A DNA stretch of 64,000 nucleotides from DATCBF01 sp964401995 (GCA_964401995.1 CAYOAP010000011.1:1-64000); one strand, 5' to 3'. Counted from the first letter of the stretch, positions 1 to 7,603 are shown. A program made the numbers and translations. Notes: a model not told the origin generated them from the letters alone.

Positions 1-522
1 CGCGGTGCCGTTGTAGTGGGCGAGCGGGTTGGCCTCGTTGCCGTACTGGTAGGGCATGTAGAAGCTCGGGTCCTGCGCCATCTCCAGCGCCACCTCGACC
101 GCGCCGTTGGAGCCCTTGGCCCCCTCCGAATAGACGATCTCCGCCCCGTACATCGTCAGCAGCTGGCTGCGCTCCTCGGTGACGTTGTCGGGCATCACCA
201 CCTTCAGCTTGTAGCCCTTGCGGTGGCAGATCATCGCCAGCGCGATGCCGGTGTTGCCGGAGGTCGGCTCAAGGATCGTCTGGCCCGGCTCAATCGCCCC
301 TTCGGCCTCGGCCGCCTCGATCATCGATTTGGCGACGCGGTCCTTGACCGAGCCGGTCGGGTTGTGCCCCTCGAGCTTGGCGTAGATGCGGACGTCGGGC
401 TTGGGCGAGAGCCGCGGCAGCTCGACCAACGGCGTGTTGCCGATCGACTCGACGATATTGCCGAAGCGCCCGCCGCAGGGCCGGTTGAGCAGCTCTCCCT
501 TCACTTCAAAAAGTATAGCCAT
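1..522 (-). CDS. cysM: Cysteine synthase, CysM-type (3' end lies outside the window)
   Basis: PLP enzyme that makes cysteine. The visible N-terminal 174 codons carry SIGNTPLVEL, the PLP-lysine motif NPTGSVKDR and the substrate-loop motif PTSGNTGIAL, all diagnostic of the cysteine synthase family. A CysO-like carrier and a MoeZ-like activator lie just upstream on the same strand, so I infer the CysM branch that uses thiocarboxylated CysO and O-phosphoserine, as in mycobacteria. The ATG at 522 is used here. However, the element at 503-519, shared with the moeZ leader, looks like a -10 box overlapping codons 2-6. If it is the promoter, translation would begin at the in-frame GTG at 504 on a leaderless mRNA. 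The gene is cut by the window edge, not broken. Plain CysK is the alternative. Confidence 0.88.
   Translation of the reverse strand, partial: MAILFEVKGELLNRPCGGRFGNIVESIGNTPLVELPRLSPKPDVRIYAKLEGHNPTGSVKDRVAKSMIEAAEAEGAIEPGQTILEPTSGNTGIALAMICHRKGYKLKVVMPDNVTEERSQLLTMYGAEIVYSEGAKGSNGAVEVALEMAQDPSFYMPYQYGNEANPLAHYNGTA
503..519 (-). promoter_or_regulatory. 17-bp element shared with the moeZ leader, candidate promoter/operator of cysM
   Basis: Read on the minus strand this is GCTATACTTTTTGAAGT, identical over 17 bases to 2312-2328. It contains TATACT, a plausible -10 box, and a short dyad ACTT..AAGT. Seven bases after TATACT comes the in-frame GTG at 504. Its presence at two genes of the same pathway suggests a co-regulated promoter or a sulfur-responsive operator; this is inferred. 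Confidence 0.5.
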
Positions 523-599
523 GGGTTGGCCAGGTGGTGGGTCAGTTTGAAGTCCCACGCTTTACCGCAAGGTTCTTTGACCGATGCTAACGTGCGGCC

Positions 600-710
600 A
601 TGAGCGTTCAGGTATCGAAGGAGTGCCCCAAGTGCGAAACGCTTCATATGCACGAGCAGACCAGCACCGGCATGTGGAGATGCGTCAACTGCGGCACCGA
701 ACACAACTAA
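600..710 (+). CDS. 36-residue CxxC..CxxC zinc-ribbon mini-protein
   Basis: A very short gene (ATG 600, TAA 710) divergent from cysM. The product has CPKC near residue 9 and CVNC near residue 28, separated by a short polar stretch: a textbook single zinc ribbon. It has no other domain. The conserved cysteine spacing is the main reason to believe it is coded; no strong ribosome site is visible and the start is only 78 bases from the cysM start. Function unknown. It could be a small RNA- or DNA-binding accessory, or a fragment of a larger zinc-ribbon protein. Confidence 0.5.
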   Translation: MSVQVSKECPKCETLHMHEQTSTGMWRCVNCGTEHN

Positions 711-767
711 TCGCGGCCTAATCCAGCGGCGCAGCGATCTCTTCCAGAGACCCGATGTGATCGGCAA

Positions 768-786
768 CCCGGCGGCCACCGCCGGG
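768..786. terminator. GC-rich hairpin between the mini zinc ribbon and cysO
   Basis: Perfect 8-bp stem CCCGGCGG/CCGCCGGG with a 3-base loop. It lies downstream of the + strand mini-gene and of cysO on the - strand, so it may end transcription from both sides. There is no T-run, so factor-independent action is uncertain. Confidence 0.4.
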
Positions 787-823
787 CTTCGCGGGTAGCG
801 CTCTTTGTCAGCTTTGAGAAGGC

Positions 824-1096
824 TCAGCCGCCGGCCATCGCCGGCAGGATGACGACGGTGTCGCCGTCGGAGACCGCGGTGTCGAGGCCCTTCAGCACCC
901 GCACGTCCTCGTCGTTGAGGTAGACGTTGACGTAGCGGTTGAGGTCGCCGTCCTCGCCGAAGAGCTGGCCCTCGGTCTCGGGGTGCTGGGAGGTCAGCGC
1001 CCGCAAGACCTCGCCGACGTTGCCGCCCTCGGCCTCGACCTCGGTGGCGCCGCCCGTGTGGGCGCGCAGGACCGGCGGGATTCGAATCGTTGCCAT
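824..1096 (-). CDS. cysO: CysO/MoaD/ThiS-family sulfur carrier protein
   Basis: Ubiquitin-fold sulfur carrier of 90 residues ending in the required Gly-Gly (AMAGG). The C-terminal glycine is adenylated and thiocarboxylated by a MoeB/MoeZ enzyme, and the sulfur is then passed to a cysteine synthase. The genes for both partners flank it: MoeZ-like upstream (19 bases before the cysO start) and CysM downstream, so CysO is a better call than MoaD or ThiS. The ATG at 1096 gives the usual family length. A Mec+-type JAB peptidase, which would release cysteine from CysO in mycobacteria, is not seen in this window. Confidence 0.85.
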   Translation of the reverse strand: MATIRIPPVLRAHTGGATEVEAEGGNVGEVLRALTSQHPETEGQLFGEDGDLNRYVNVYLNDEDVRVLKGLDTAVSDGDTVVILPAMAGG

Positions 1097-1115
1097 CAGG
1101 CGGGAAACCTACCGA

Positions 1116-2276
1116 CTAGCCGGCGCAGAAGAGGTCGTAGTCGGGGAACTGGCCCATCTCGGACTCGGGAACCTCGGGCGCGTTCTCGCCACAGATCGGG
1201 CAGTCGGGGTCGCGTCGCACCTTCAGCTCGGTGAAGCGGGTGCTGAGCGCCTCGAAGAGGAGCAGGCGGCCGATCAGCGGCTCGCCGATGCCGAGCACCA
1301 GCTTCGTCACCTCGTTGGCCTGCAGCAGGCCCATCGTCCCGGCCATTACTCCGAGCACGCCGTTGGCGGAGCAGCTCGGCGCCAGCTCGGGCGGCGGCGG
1401 CGTCGGGTAGAGGCAGCGGTAGCAGGGCCCCTCGAAGGGGACGAAGGTCGAGATCTGGCCGTCGAAGCTGAGAATCGAGGCGGAGACGACCGGCTTGCGC
1501 AGCCGCACCGAGGCGTCGTTGAGCAGGTAGCGGGTGGGGAAGTTGTCGGCCCCGTCGACGACGATGTCGTAGTCCTCGAGGATGCCAAGGATGTTGTCGG
1601 CGTTGAGGCGAAGGTTGTACTCGACGACTTTGACGTCGGGGTTGAGCGCCTCGATCGTCTTGCGCGCCGATTCGGTCTTCGGCATCCCGATCCGCTCGGT
1701 GTTGTGGATCACCTGGCGCTGCAGGTTGGAGGCGTCGACGACATCGTCGTCGACCAGGCCGAGGGTGCCGATCCCGGCCGCGGCGAGGTAGAGCGCGGTC
1801 GGGGCGCCGAGCCCGCCGGCGCCGAGCAGCAGCACTTTCGCGTTAAGCAGTTTGATCTGGCCGTCGACGCCGACCTCGGGCAGCAGCGTGTGGCGCGAGT
1901 AGCGATCGCGCTGCTCGGGCGTCATCCCGGCGGCGGCGACCACAGGCAGCCCCTGCTCCTGCCAGGCGACGATCCCGCCCGCCATCGAGGCGACGTTCTC
2001 GTAGCCGAGCTTCTGCATCTGCTCGGCCGCCTTGTAGGAGCGGCTGCCACTGCGGCAGTAGAGGATCGTGCGGGCCGACTTGTCCGGCGCCGCGGCGGCG
2101 ATCTCATCGCCGAGCAGCCCCGGCGGGACCAGCTTGCCGTTCTCGAGGTGGGCCTCCTGGTACTCGTGCGGCTCGCGGGTGTCGATCAGGACGACGTCGC
2201 CGCCGTTGATCTCCTCCGCCGCCTCGAACGGCTCGATCTCCTCGATCTGCTGCGTGGTCTGCGCGCTAGTGGCCAT
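1116..2276 (-). CDS. moeZ: MoeZ-like adenylyltransferase with N-terminal rhodanese domain
   Basis: Activates and sulfurates the CysO C-terminus. Residues about 15-110 are a rhodanese domain with the active-site loop CRSGSRS. Residues about 118-386 are a ThiF/MoeB domain with the nucleotide loop GAGGLG, the DDVVDASNLQRQ segment and two zinc CxxC pairs (CYRC, CPIC). The domain order is the reverse of mycobacterial MoeZ, where rhodanese is C-terminal. It is followed closely by cysO, so a moeZ-cysO transcript is likely. A G-rich stretch about 12 bases before the ATG at 2276 could be the ribosome site. The leader carries the 17-bp element also found at cysM. Confidence 0.87.
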   Translation of the reverse strand: MATSAQTTQQIEEIEPFEAAEEINGGDVVLIDTREPHEYQEAHLENGKLVPPGLLGDEIAAAAPDKSARTILYCRSGSRSYKAAEQMQKLGYENVASMAGGIVAWQEQGLPVVAAAGMTPEQRDRYSRHTLLPEVGVDGQIKLLNAKVLLLGAGGLGAPTALYLAAAGIGTLGLVDDDVVDASNLQRQVIHNTERIGMPKTESARKTIEALNPDVKVVEYNLRLNADNILGILEDYDIVVDGADNFPTRYLLNDASVRLRKPVVSASILSFDGQISTFVPFEGPCYRCLYPTPPPPELAPSCSANGVLGVMAGTMGLLQANEVTKLVLGIGEPLIGRLLLFEALSTRFTELKVRRDPDCPICGENAPEVPESEMGQFPDYDLFCAG

Positions 2277-2311
2277 GCTTTTCGAAATCCCCCGAATCCT
2301 GATCGGCTTTT

Positions 2312-2328
2312 ACTTCAAAAAGTATAGC
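2312..2328 (-). promoter_or_regulatory. Second copy of the 17-bp element, ahead of moeZ
   Basis: Identical to 503-519 over 17 bases on the minus strand, including TATACT. It lies about 35-52 bases upstream of the moeZ ATG, which is where a promoter -10 region with a short leader would be. No convincing -35 box is visible. Confidence 0.5.
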
Positions 2329-2348
2329 GAGGCCGAGATTTGGCTGTG

Positions 2349-3215
2349 CTAGCCGAGGCTGGGGCGCATCTGGCGCAGCCTTTTGACCCGCTCCTCAGTC
2401 GGAGGATGGGTCGAGAAGAGCCCGGCCATCCCCTTGCTGGAGAAGGGCTTGATGATGTAGAGCGGCTCCGAGGCCTGGTTGACCTTCATCGGCTTCGCCT
2501 TAGCGCCCTCCTCGAGACGCAGCAGGGCGCTGGCGAGGGACTCCGGGTTGCCGCAGATTTCGGCCCCGCCGGCATCGGCCGCGTACTCGCGCTGGCGCGA
2601 GATCGCGAGCTGGATGATCGAAGCGGCGAGCGGCGCGAGGAGGAACATCGCCAGCTGGGCGGCAAAGCCGAGCGGCGAGTTGTTGTCGTCGCCGAACCAA
2701 AGCACCATGTAGGCGATGTAGGTAATCGCGGCGCCGATGCTGGAGGCGACCGACTGGATCAGGATGTCGTGGTTGCGGATGTGCGTCAGCTCGTGGGCGA
2801 GGACGCCGCGCAACTCTTCTTCGGAGAGCAGGCTGAGGATCCCGCGGGTGACGGCGACGGCGGAGTGGGTCGGGTTGCGCCCGGTCGCGAAGGCGTTGGG
2901 CTGGTCCTGGGGGATCACATAGAGGCCGGGCATCGGCAGGCCGGCCCGCGTCGTCAGTTCCCGTACCGCCTCGTAGAGCTTCGGCGCTTCGGCTTCGGTG
3001 ACCGGCTTCGCCCGGCTCATCGAGAGCGCCAGTTTGGCGCTGAAAAAGTAGGAGAAGAAGTTGATCGCCAGCGCCATCCCGAGGAAGAGCAGGGTCGTGC
3101 TGGGGTTGCCGCCGCTGATCAGCCAGCCGATCGCGACCAGCAGGCCCGAGAGCGAGGCCATCAGGATCGTGGTCCGGATGGTGGCGCCGAATGTCGACTG
3201 CTTGGTGGTGCTCAT
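2349..3215 (-). CDS. htpX: Membrane zinc metalloprotease HtpX (M48B)
   Basis: Membrane-protein quality-control protease of 288 residues, the usual HtpX length. Two N-terminal membrane segments (about residues 14-55) are followed by the catalytic helix AHELTHIRNHD and two further hydrophobic segments (about 165-210). A distal acidic motif, SRQREYAADAGGAE, supplies the third zinc ligand. It is divergent from the Rrf2 regulator gene, with about 90 bases between the starts. No stress operator is recognisable. Confidence 0.93.
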   Translation of the reverse strand: MSTTKQSTFGATIRTTILMASLSGLLVAIGWLISGGNPSTTLLFLGMALAINFFSYFFSAKLALSMSRAKPVTEAEAPKLYEAVRELTTRAGLPMPGLYVIPQDQPNAFATGRNPTHSAVAVTRGILSLLSEEELRGVLAHELTHIRNHDILIQSVASSIGAAITYIAYMVLWFGDDNNSPLGFAAQLAMFLLAPLAASIIQLAISRQREYAADAGGAEICGNPESLASALLRLEEGAKAKPMKVNQASEPLYIIKPFSSKGMAGLFSTHPPTEERVKRLRQMRPSLG

Positions 3216-3277
3216 ACCGCGATTGCTCCTCCGTCGGTTGCTGCTTGATTATGGCGCAGACCTACCTCGGACCACCA

Positions 3278-3300
3278 TAACCGACCGCTTCAGTAGGATT
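3278..3300 (+). promoter_or_regulatory. Predicted Rrf2/IscR-type operator at the regulator-sufCS promoter
   Basis: Arms TAACCGACC and AGTAGGATT are separated by 5 bases. The right arm read in reverse is AATCCTACT, giving an imperfect dyad. Site 8940-8962, ahead of Rieske-sufBD, matches it closely: both have CCGACCG, four variable bases, AGTAGGATT, then AG one base later. Its form resembles the IscR type-1 consensus of E. coli (GACT..AGTC core). TAGGAT inside the right arm can serve as a -10 box, so binding would block transcription. The ATG at 3308 follows almost at once. Confidence 0.6.
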
Positions 3301-3307
3301 TAGAGCG

Positions 3308-3778
3308 ATGCTGTTCTCGACAAAAGCTGAGTACGGGGTGCGCCTGATGGTCGAGCTGGGCCGCCAGCCGGGGTCGACGCCGATTTCGCTCAGCGCCGTC
3401 GCCGAGGCCGAGCGGCTGCCGCTCTCCTATCTCGAGCACCTGGTCGCGAAGCTGCGCAAGGCCGGGCTCGTCACCTCGACCCGCGGCGCCCACGGCGGCT
3501 ACTGCCTGGCAAAGCCGGCGGCGGAGATCTCGATGGATTCCGTGGTCGAGGCGCTGGAAGGGCAGATCGCCCCGATGGAGTGCTTCCACGAGACGCCGGA
3601 GGGCAAGGTGCTCTGCTCACACGAGAGCGACGGCGACCGCGCCTGCGCGACAAAGCTGCTGTGGACACGCGTGCAGGGCGGCGTGACCAAGGCCCTGGCG
3701 GGCACGACGCTGGCCGAGCTGGTCGAGTTCTCGAGCCCCGAGGGGCGCTCCGAGGCCGCCGTCGCCAGCGCCGCCTGA
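3308..3778 (+). CDS. Rrf2-family iron-sulfur-sensing regulator (IscR-like)
   Basis: A 156-residue winged-helix repressor, probable regulator of the SUF genes. The N-terminus (MLFSTKAEYGVRLMVEL) and the recognition/wing region (TRGAHGGYCLAKP) are typical of Rrf2 proteins. Three cysteines in the sensor loop, C92, C103 and C113, are well placed to bind an Fe-S cluster, although their spacing is wider than the C-x5-C-x5-C of E. coli IscR. The gene opens the sufC-sufS operon and is preceded by the dyad at 3278-3300, so autoregulation by cluster occupancy is likely. Mycobacteria instead use an ArsR-type SufR here. Confidence 0.9.
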   Translation: MLFSTKAEYGVRLMVELGRQPGSTPISLSAVAEAERLPLSYLEHLVAKLRKAGLVTSTRGAHGGYCLAKPAAEISMDSVVEALEGQIAPMECFHETPEGKVLCSHESDGDRACATKLLWTRVQGGVTKALAGTTLAELVEFSSPEGRSEAAVASAA

Positions 3779-3810
3779 TCCGAACTTTTTAAACCAGAAA
3801 CGGAGTCAAA

Positions 3811-4581
3811 TTGGCTGAGTTGGAGATTCGTAACCTGCACGTGAGCGCCGAGGACAAGCAGATCCTGCGCGGGCTCGACCTCGATGTCGAGAAGGGCAAG
3901 GTCCACGCCCTGATGGGCCCGAACGGGTCCGGCAAGTCGACCCTCGCCAACGTGATCATGGGCCATCCGGCGCTCGAGGTGACCGAGGGCTCGATCACCT
4001 TTAAGGGCGAGGACATCACCGAGGCCGACCCCGACGTGCGCTCGCAGGCGGGCCTCTTCATGGCCTTCCAGTACCCGGTCGCGATCCCCGGGGTCTCGGT
4101 CAGCAAGTACCTGCGGATGATCATCAATGCCCGCCGCGAGGCCAAGGGCGAAGACGCGATCAAGATCAAAGACTTCGCCAAAGTCGCCCAGGAGGCGATG
4201 GCGCTGGCCAACATCCCCAAAGACTTCTCCAGCCGCTACCTCAACGACGGCTTCTCCGGCGGCGAGAAGAAGCGGATGGAGCTGCTGCAGCTGGCCCTGC
4301 TGCGGCCGGAGATCGCGGTCCTCGACGAGACCGACTCCGGCCTCGACATCGACGCCCTGCGGGTCGTCGCCGAGGGCGTCAACAAGTTCTCCGGCCCCGA
4401 TATGGGCGTCCTGATCATCACCCACTACCAGCGCATCCTGCACATGGTCAAGCCCGATTCCGTCCACGTCATGTTCGAGGGGCGGATCGTCAAAGAGGGC
4501 GGCCCGGAGCTGGTCGGGGTGCTGGAGGAGAAGGGCTACGGCTGGATCCGCGAGGAGGTCGAGGCGGGCGCTTCCGCCTAG
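3811..4581 (+). CDS. sufC: SUF ATPase SufC
   Basis: Soluble ABC-type ATPase of the SufBCD scaffold, 256 residues. The Walker A motif GPNGSGKST (about residues 37-45), the family-typical signature SGGEKKR and Walker B AVLDETDSGLD are all present. The start is a TTG at 3811 preceded by a good GGAG at 3801-3804; no ATG fits. It begins 32 bases after the regulator gene and ends 5 bases before sufS. Its partners sufB and sufD are about 5 kb downstream on the same strand. Confidence 0.96.
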   Translation: MAELEIRNLHVSAEDKQILRGLDLDVEKGKVHALMGPNGSGKSTLANVIMGHPALEVTEGSITFKGEDITEADPDVRSQAGLFMAFQYPVAIPGVSVSKYLRMIINARREAKGEDAIKIKDFAKVAQEAMALANIPKDFSSRYLNDGFSGGEKKRMELLQLALLRPEIAVLDETDSGLDIDALRVVAEGVNKFSGPDMGVLIITHYQRILHMVKPDSVHVMFEGRIVKEGGPELVGVLEEKGYGWIREEVEAGASA

Positions 4582-4586
4582 CCTCG

Positions 4587-5858
4587 ATGCGCATGGAGCC
4601 GGCGACGACCAAGAGCGAGGCGCCGTCGTCAGCTTTCCCGATTGAGAAGGTGCGCGAGTCGTTCCCGGCGCTGGCCCGCGAGGTCAACGGGCAGCCGGTC
4701 GCCTACCTCGACAGCGGCGCCAGCGCCCAGCGGGTGCTGGCCTCGATCCAGGCGGTCGACCGCTACGAGCGCCGCCACCACTCCAATGTCCACCGCGGCT
4801 CCCACACCCTCTCGGCCGAGGCGACGGCCGCCTACGAGGGGGCGCGGGCCACGGTCGCCGACCATCTCGGCGCGGCTGACCGGCGCGAGATCACATTCGT
4901 CCGCAACGCGACCGAGGCGATCAACCTGGTTGCCCGGGCCTGGGGCGACGCCAACATCGGCGCGGGCGATCGCATCGTCCTCACCGAGATGGAGCACCAC
5001 TCCAACATCGTCCCCTGGCAGCAGCTGGCCGAGCGGGCCGGGGCCGAGATCGACTGGGCGCCGATCACCGACGAGGGGCTGCTCGACATGGCGGCGCTGG
5101 GCGCGCTGCTGGAGCGCGGCCCGAAGCTGGTCGCCGTCGCCCATGTCTCCAACGTGCTCGGGACCGAGAACCCGATCGCCGAGATCTCCCGCCTCGCCCA
5201 CGCGGCCGGCGCCCTGGTCCTCGTCGACGGCGCCCAGGGCGCGCCGAAGATGGCGGTCGACGTCGCCGATCTCGGGGTCGACTTCTACGCGCTGACCGGC
5301 CACAAGCTCTACGGCCCGACCGGGATCGGCGCGCTCTGGGGGCGGCTGGAGCTGCTGAAGGCGATGCCTCCCTTCCTCGGCGGCGGCTCGATGATCCGCA
5401 AGGTCACCCGCACCGGCACGACCTACGCCGACCCGCCCGCCCGCTTCGAGGCGGGAACGCCGGCGATCGCCCAGGCGATCGGATTGGCCTCGGCCCTGCG
5501 CTGGCTCGACGGCCTCGGCATGGAGAGCGTCCTCGCCCACGAGCGCGAGATCACCGACTACGCGCTGGAGCGTCTGATCGAGGTTCCCGGCCTGCGCATC
5601 TTCGGCCCGCCCCGCGGCCCGGAGCGGATCGGCCCGGTCTCCTTCGAGCTCGAGGGAGTCCACGCCCACGACGTCTCCGAGATCCTCGACCGCCACGGAG
5701 TCGCGGTCCGCGCCGGCCACCACTGCGCCCAGATCCTGATGGACCGCCTCGGCGTCTCGGCTACGGCTCGCGCCAGCTTCGGCGTCTACACGACGCCGGC
5801 GGAGATCGACCGCCTTGTTGATGGCCTCCACGACGCCCGGCGGGTCTTCGGGCTTTAG
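4587..5858 (+). CDS. sufS: SufS-type cysteine desulfurase
   Basis: Class II PLP-dependent cysteine desulfurase that supplies sulfane sulfur to SufU. About 420 residues. The PLP lysine lies in LTGHKLYGPTG and the catalytic cysteine in RAGHHCAQ. HVSNVLG and DGAQGAPKM are family-typical cofactor motifs. The start is either of two in-frame ATGs at 4587 and 4593. It follows sufC directly, and its usual acceptor SufU is encoded at 7604-8035. Confidence 0.95.
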   Translation: MRMEPATTKSEAPSSAFPIEKVRESFPALAREVNGQPVAYLDSGASAQRVLASIQAVDRYERRHHSNVHRGSHTLSAEATAAYEGARATVADHLGAADRREITFVRNATEAINLVARAWGDANIGAGDRIVLTEMEHHSNIVPWQQLAERAGAEIDWAPITDEGLLDMAALGALLERGPKLVAVAHVSNVLGTENPIAEISRLAHAAGALVLVDGAQGAPKMAVDVADLGVDFYALTGHKLYGPTGIGALWGRLELLKAMPPFLGGGSMIRKVTRTGTTYADPPARFEAGTPAIAQAIGLASALRWLDGLGMESVLAHEREITDYALERLIEVPGLRIFGPPRGPERIGPVSFELEGVHAHDVSEILDRHGVAVRAGHHCAQILMDRLGVSATARASFGVYTTPAEIDRLVDGLHDARRVFGL

Positions 5859-5879
5859 CTCGCAGTGAACAGCTGTATT

Positions 5880-5904
5880 CCATATTCCAGAATTTGGAAT
5901 ATGG
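5880..5904 (+). promoter_or_regulatory. Perfect 10-bp palindrome, candidate operator of the wHTH/nucleotidyltransferase operon
   Basis: CCATATTCCA and TGGAATATGG form a perfect inverted repeat around GAATT, much more AT-rich than its surroundings. Another TATTCCA half-unit directly precedes it (5876-5882). A TTGGAA overlapping the right arm and GATACC at 5916-5921 make a possible promoter with 16-bp spacing, which would start transcription at about the GTG at 5930. A dimer of the winged-helix protein bound here would cover the -35 region. Confidence 0.6.
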
Positions 5905-5929
5905 AGCAAATGCACGATACCCTCAATCC

Positions 5930-6448
5930 GTGCTGAAGCCTCAGGACATAGTTGTGTTGTTGAAGCTGGTGGTGGCAGAGCCGGGTTGGACCTTCTGGCA
6001 GATCGCCAATGAACTAGAGATGAGCCCCTCTGCGGTTCATCGCAGCCTCGAGCGCGCCGACCGCGCCGGGCTCTACCAGCCTGCTCGCAAGAAGGTCCGA
6101 CAGGACGCGCTGCTGGAGTTCCTTTCCCACGGTGGCAAATATGTGTTTCCTCCAGCGCTGCAAGGAGAAGCTCGTGGCTTCCCCACCGCCTGGGCCGCCC
6201 CACCGCTGGCGAACCGGCTTTCCTCGTCCCGCGAGAACATCCCGGTCTGGCCGCACGCGCTGGGCAAAGCGCGCGGCATTGCCCTCTCCCCGATACATCC
6301 GATGGTCCCCAAGGCAGCCCTGAAAACGCCGCCACTCGGAGAAATGCTCACCCTCTTCGATGCCATTCGCATCGGCAAGGCCAGAGAACAAGAAATGGCG
6401 ATCGAAGAGCTTGGCATGCGACTCGGCGCCAAGGCCGCCTCCCCATGA
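5930..6448 (+). CDS. Winged-helix DNA-binding protein, putative antitoxin/autorepressor
   Basis: A 172-residue protein. Residues about 10-55 form a MarR/ArsR-like helix-turn-helix (WTFWQIANELEMSPSAVHRSLERADRAGLY). The rest is a conserved-looking segment without a named domain, ending in a helical stretch rich in Arg and Glu. I place the start at GTG 5930, probably leaderless, because the open frame upstream to TTG 5894 would run through the palindrome. Its stop overlaps the start of the nucleotidyltransferase gene (ATGA), showing translational coupling. The pairing of HTH protein and nucleotidyltransferase resembles AbiEi/AbiEii-like type IV toxin-antitoxin modules; the role is inferred. Confidence 0.7.
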   Translation: MLKPQDIVVLLKLVVAEPGWTFWQIANELEMSPSAVHRSLERADRAGLYQPARKKVRQDALLEFLSHGGKYVFPPALQGEARGFPTAWAAPPLANRLSSSRENIPVWPHALGKARGIALSPIHPMVPKAALKTPPLGEMLTLFDAIRIGKAREQEMAIEELGMRLGAKAASP

Positions 6449-7155
6449 ACCAGGAGAACATAGCGCTGCTTGAGCTGGCCGCGGACCGCCTCGGTGAGCT
6501 GAGGGCTGAGGTCGCGTTTGTCGGAGGGGCGACGGTAGAGCTCTGGATCACGGAGCCTGCCGCGCCTGAATTTCGACCAACCGGCGATATCGATGTGGTG
6601 ATCGAGGTTGCGGCTCTCCCAGCGTTTCATCGATTCGAGAGCCGTCTGCGCGGCCTCGGCTTTGAAAATGATCAAGAGAGCGGCTTAATCTGCCGTTTCA
6701 AGCTGCCCGGCACTCCTCTCCTACTCGATGTGATGCCCACGGAATCCGAAATTCTGGGTTTCGACAACCAATGGCAGAAAGAGGCATTTCCCAAGGCGCT
6801 CAAGACCGCGCTCCCATCCGGACAGCTAATCCAGGTTATTCCGCCCACATACCTCTTGGCGACCAAGCTGGAGGCGTTCGACACCCGTGGCAAGGGCGAT
6901 TTCTATGGAAGCCGTGATTTCGGAGACATCGTCGCCCTCGTCGACGGCCGCAAAGAGCTTGGCGGGGAAGTTCTGAATGCGCCGATTGAGCTACGTGACT
7001 ACATCTCGAACCAGTTCAAAACCCTGCGACGCCATCCCTCATTTGAAAGCGGGATCGACGGAGCGCTCCTCCCCGACCCCGTGGCCCAGGAACGTGCGGA
7101 TGTGGTCGTCAAGCCCCGCATAGACGAGATGGCTGCCGCCAGCTCCCACGCCTAA
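6445..7155 (+). CDS. AbiEii/MenT-like nucleotidyltransferase, putative toxin
   Basis: A 236-residue minimal nucleotidyltransferase. GGATVELW (residues 27-34) is followed by TGDIDVVI with D48 and D50 as the metal-binding pair, and by D95 in LLLDVMP as the probable third acid. TKLEAFDTRGKGDFYGSRDFGDI is a motif I recall from proteins annotated as AbiEii/AbiGii-type nucleotidyltransferases. Such enzymes can inactivate tRNA, as MenT does in Mycobacterium. The upstream winged-helix gene overlaps it by 4 bases and a palindrome sits at the promoter, so a toxin-antitoxin or defence pair is plausible. A housekeeping nucleotidyltransferase is not excluded. Its 3' end overlaps the convergent secreted-protein gene by 4 bases. 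Confidence 0.75.
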   Translation: MNQENIALLELAADRLGELRAEVAFVGGATVELWITEPAAPEFRPTGDIDVVIEVAALPAFHRFESRLRGLGFENDQESGLICRFKLPGTPLLLDVMPTESEILGFDNQWQKEAFPKALKTALPSGQLIQVIPPTYLLATKLEAFDTRGKGDFYGSRDFGDIVALVDGRKELGGEVLNAPIELRDYISNQFKTLRRHPSFESGIDGALLPDPVAQERADVVVKPRIDEMAAASSHA

Positions 7156-7535
7156 TCGACTACAGCAACCTGTGAGGTAGCGGCCTTGCAGGAGATGCCG
7201 AGCGAGGCGCTGCCGTAGGCCGGGGCTACTGAGTAGTAGGCGCCCGAGATCAGTTTGTTGCCGATCGAGACTTTCCAAGAGCCGTTTTCCTCGCTCTTCT
7301 TGGTGCCGAGCAGCTTGTCCGCCCCGGGCTTTTCGCGGTAGACCTTGACCGGGCGGTTGCCAACGCAGAACTTGTTGCCCGAGTGCAATTTGCCGTGGAA
7401 GGCGGGGAACTTTTCACTCATGTAGATACTGGTCGAGTAGGAGGTCGAGGCAGCCGCCAGCGAGGCCGAGACCGCGAGGGCCGCAAAGGCGAGGGAGAGG
7501 ATCGAAACGAGGGGATGAGAGCGGACGAGGGACAT
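7152..7535 (-). CDS. Small secreted protein of unknown function
   Basis: A 127-residue protein with a signal peptide (charged start, hydrophobic residues about 10-28, Ala-rich cleavage region). The mature part is beta-rich with repeated Gly/Ser/Lys and two cysteines (FCVGN and ISCKA) that may form a disulfide. The stretch NRPVKVYREKPGADKLLGTKKSEENGSW hints at an Ig-like or transthyretin-like sandwich, unproven. It lies between the nucleotidyltransferase and sufU and is transcribed against both, so it belongs to neither operon. Confidence 0.65.
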   Translation of the reverse strand: MSLVRSHPLVSILSLAFAALAVSASLAAASTSYSTSIYMSEKFPAFHGKLHSGNKFCVGNRPVKVYREKPGADKLLGTKKSEENGSWKVSIGNKLISGAYYSVAPAYGSASLGISCKAATSQVAVVD

Positions 7536-7603
7536 GCGGCCTCCATTCGAAGTTGTCGCCCCACTTTAGAGCCAGACCCCCCTGCTTCGCTAGCCTCGGA
7601 GAG

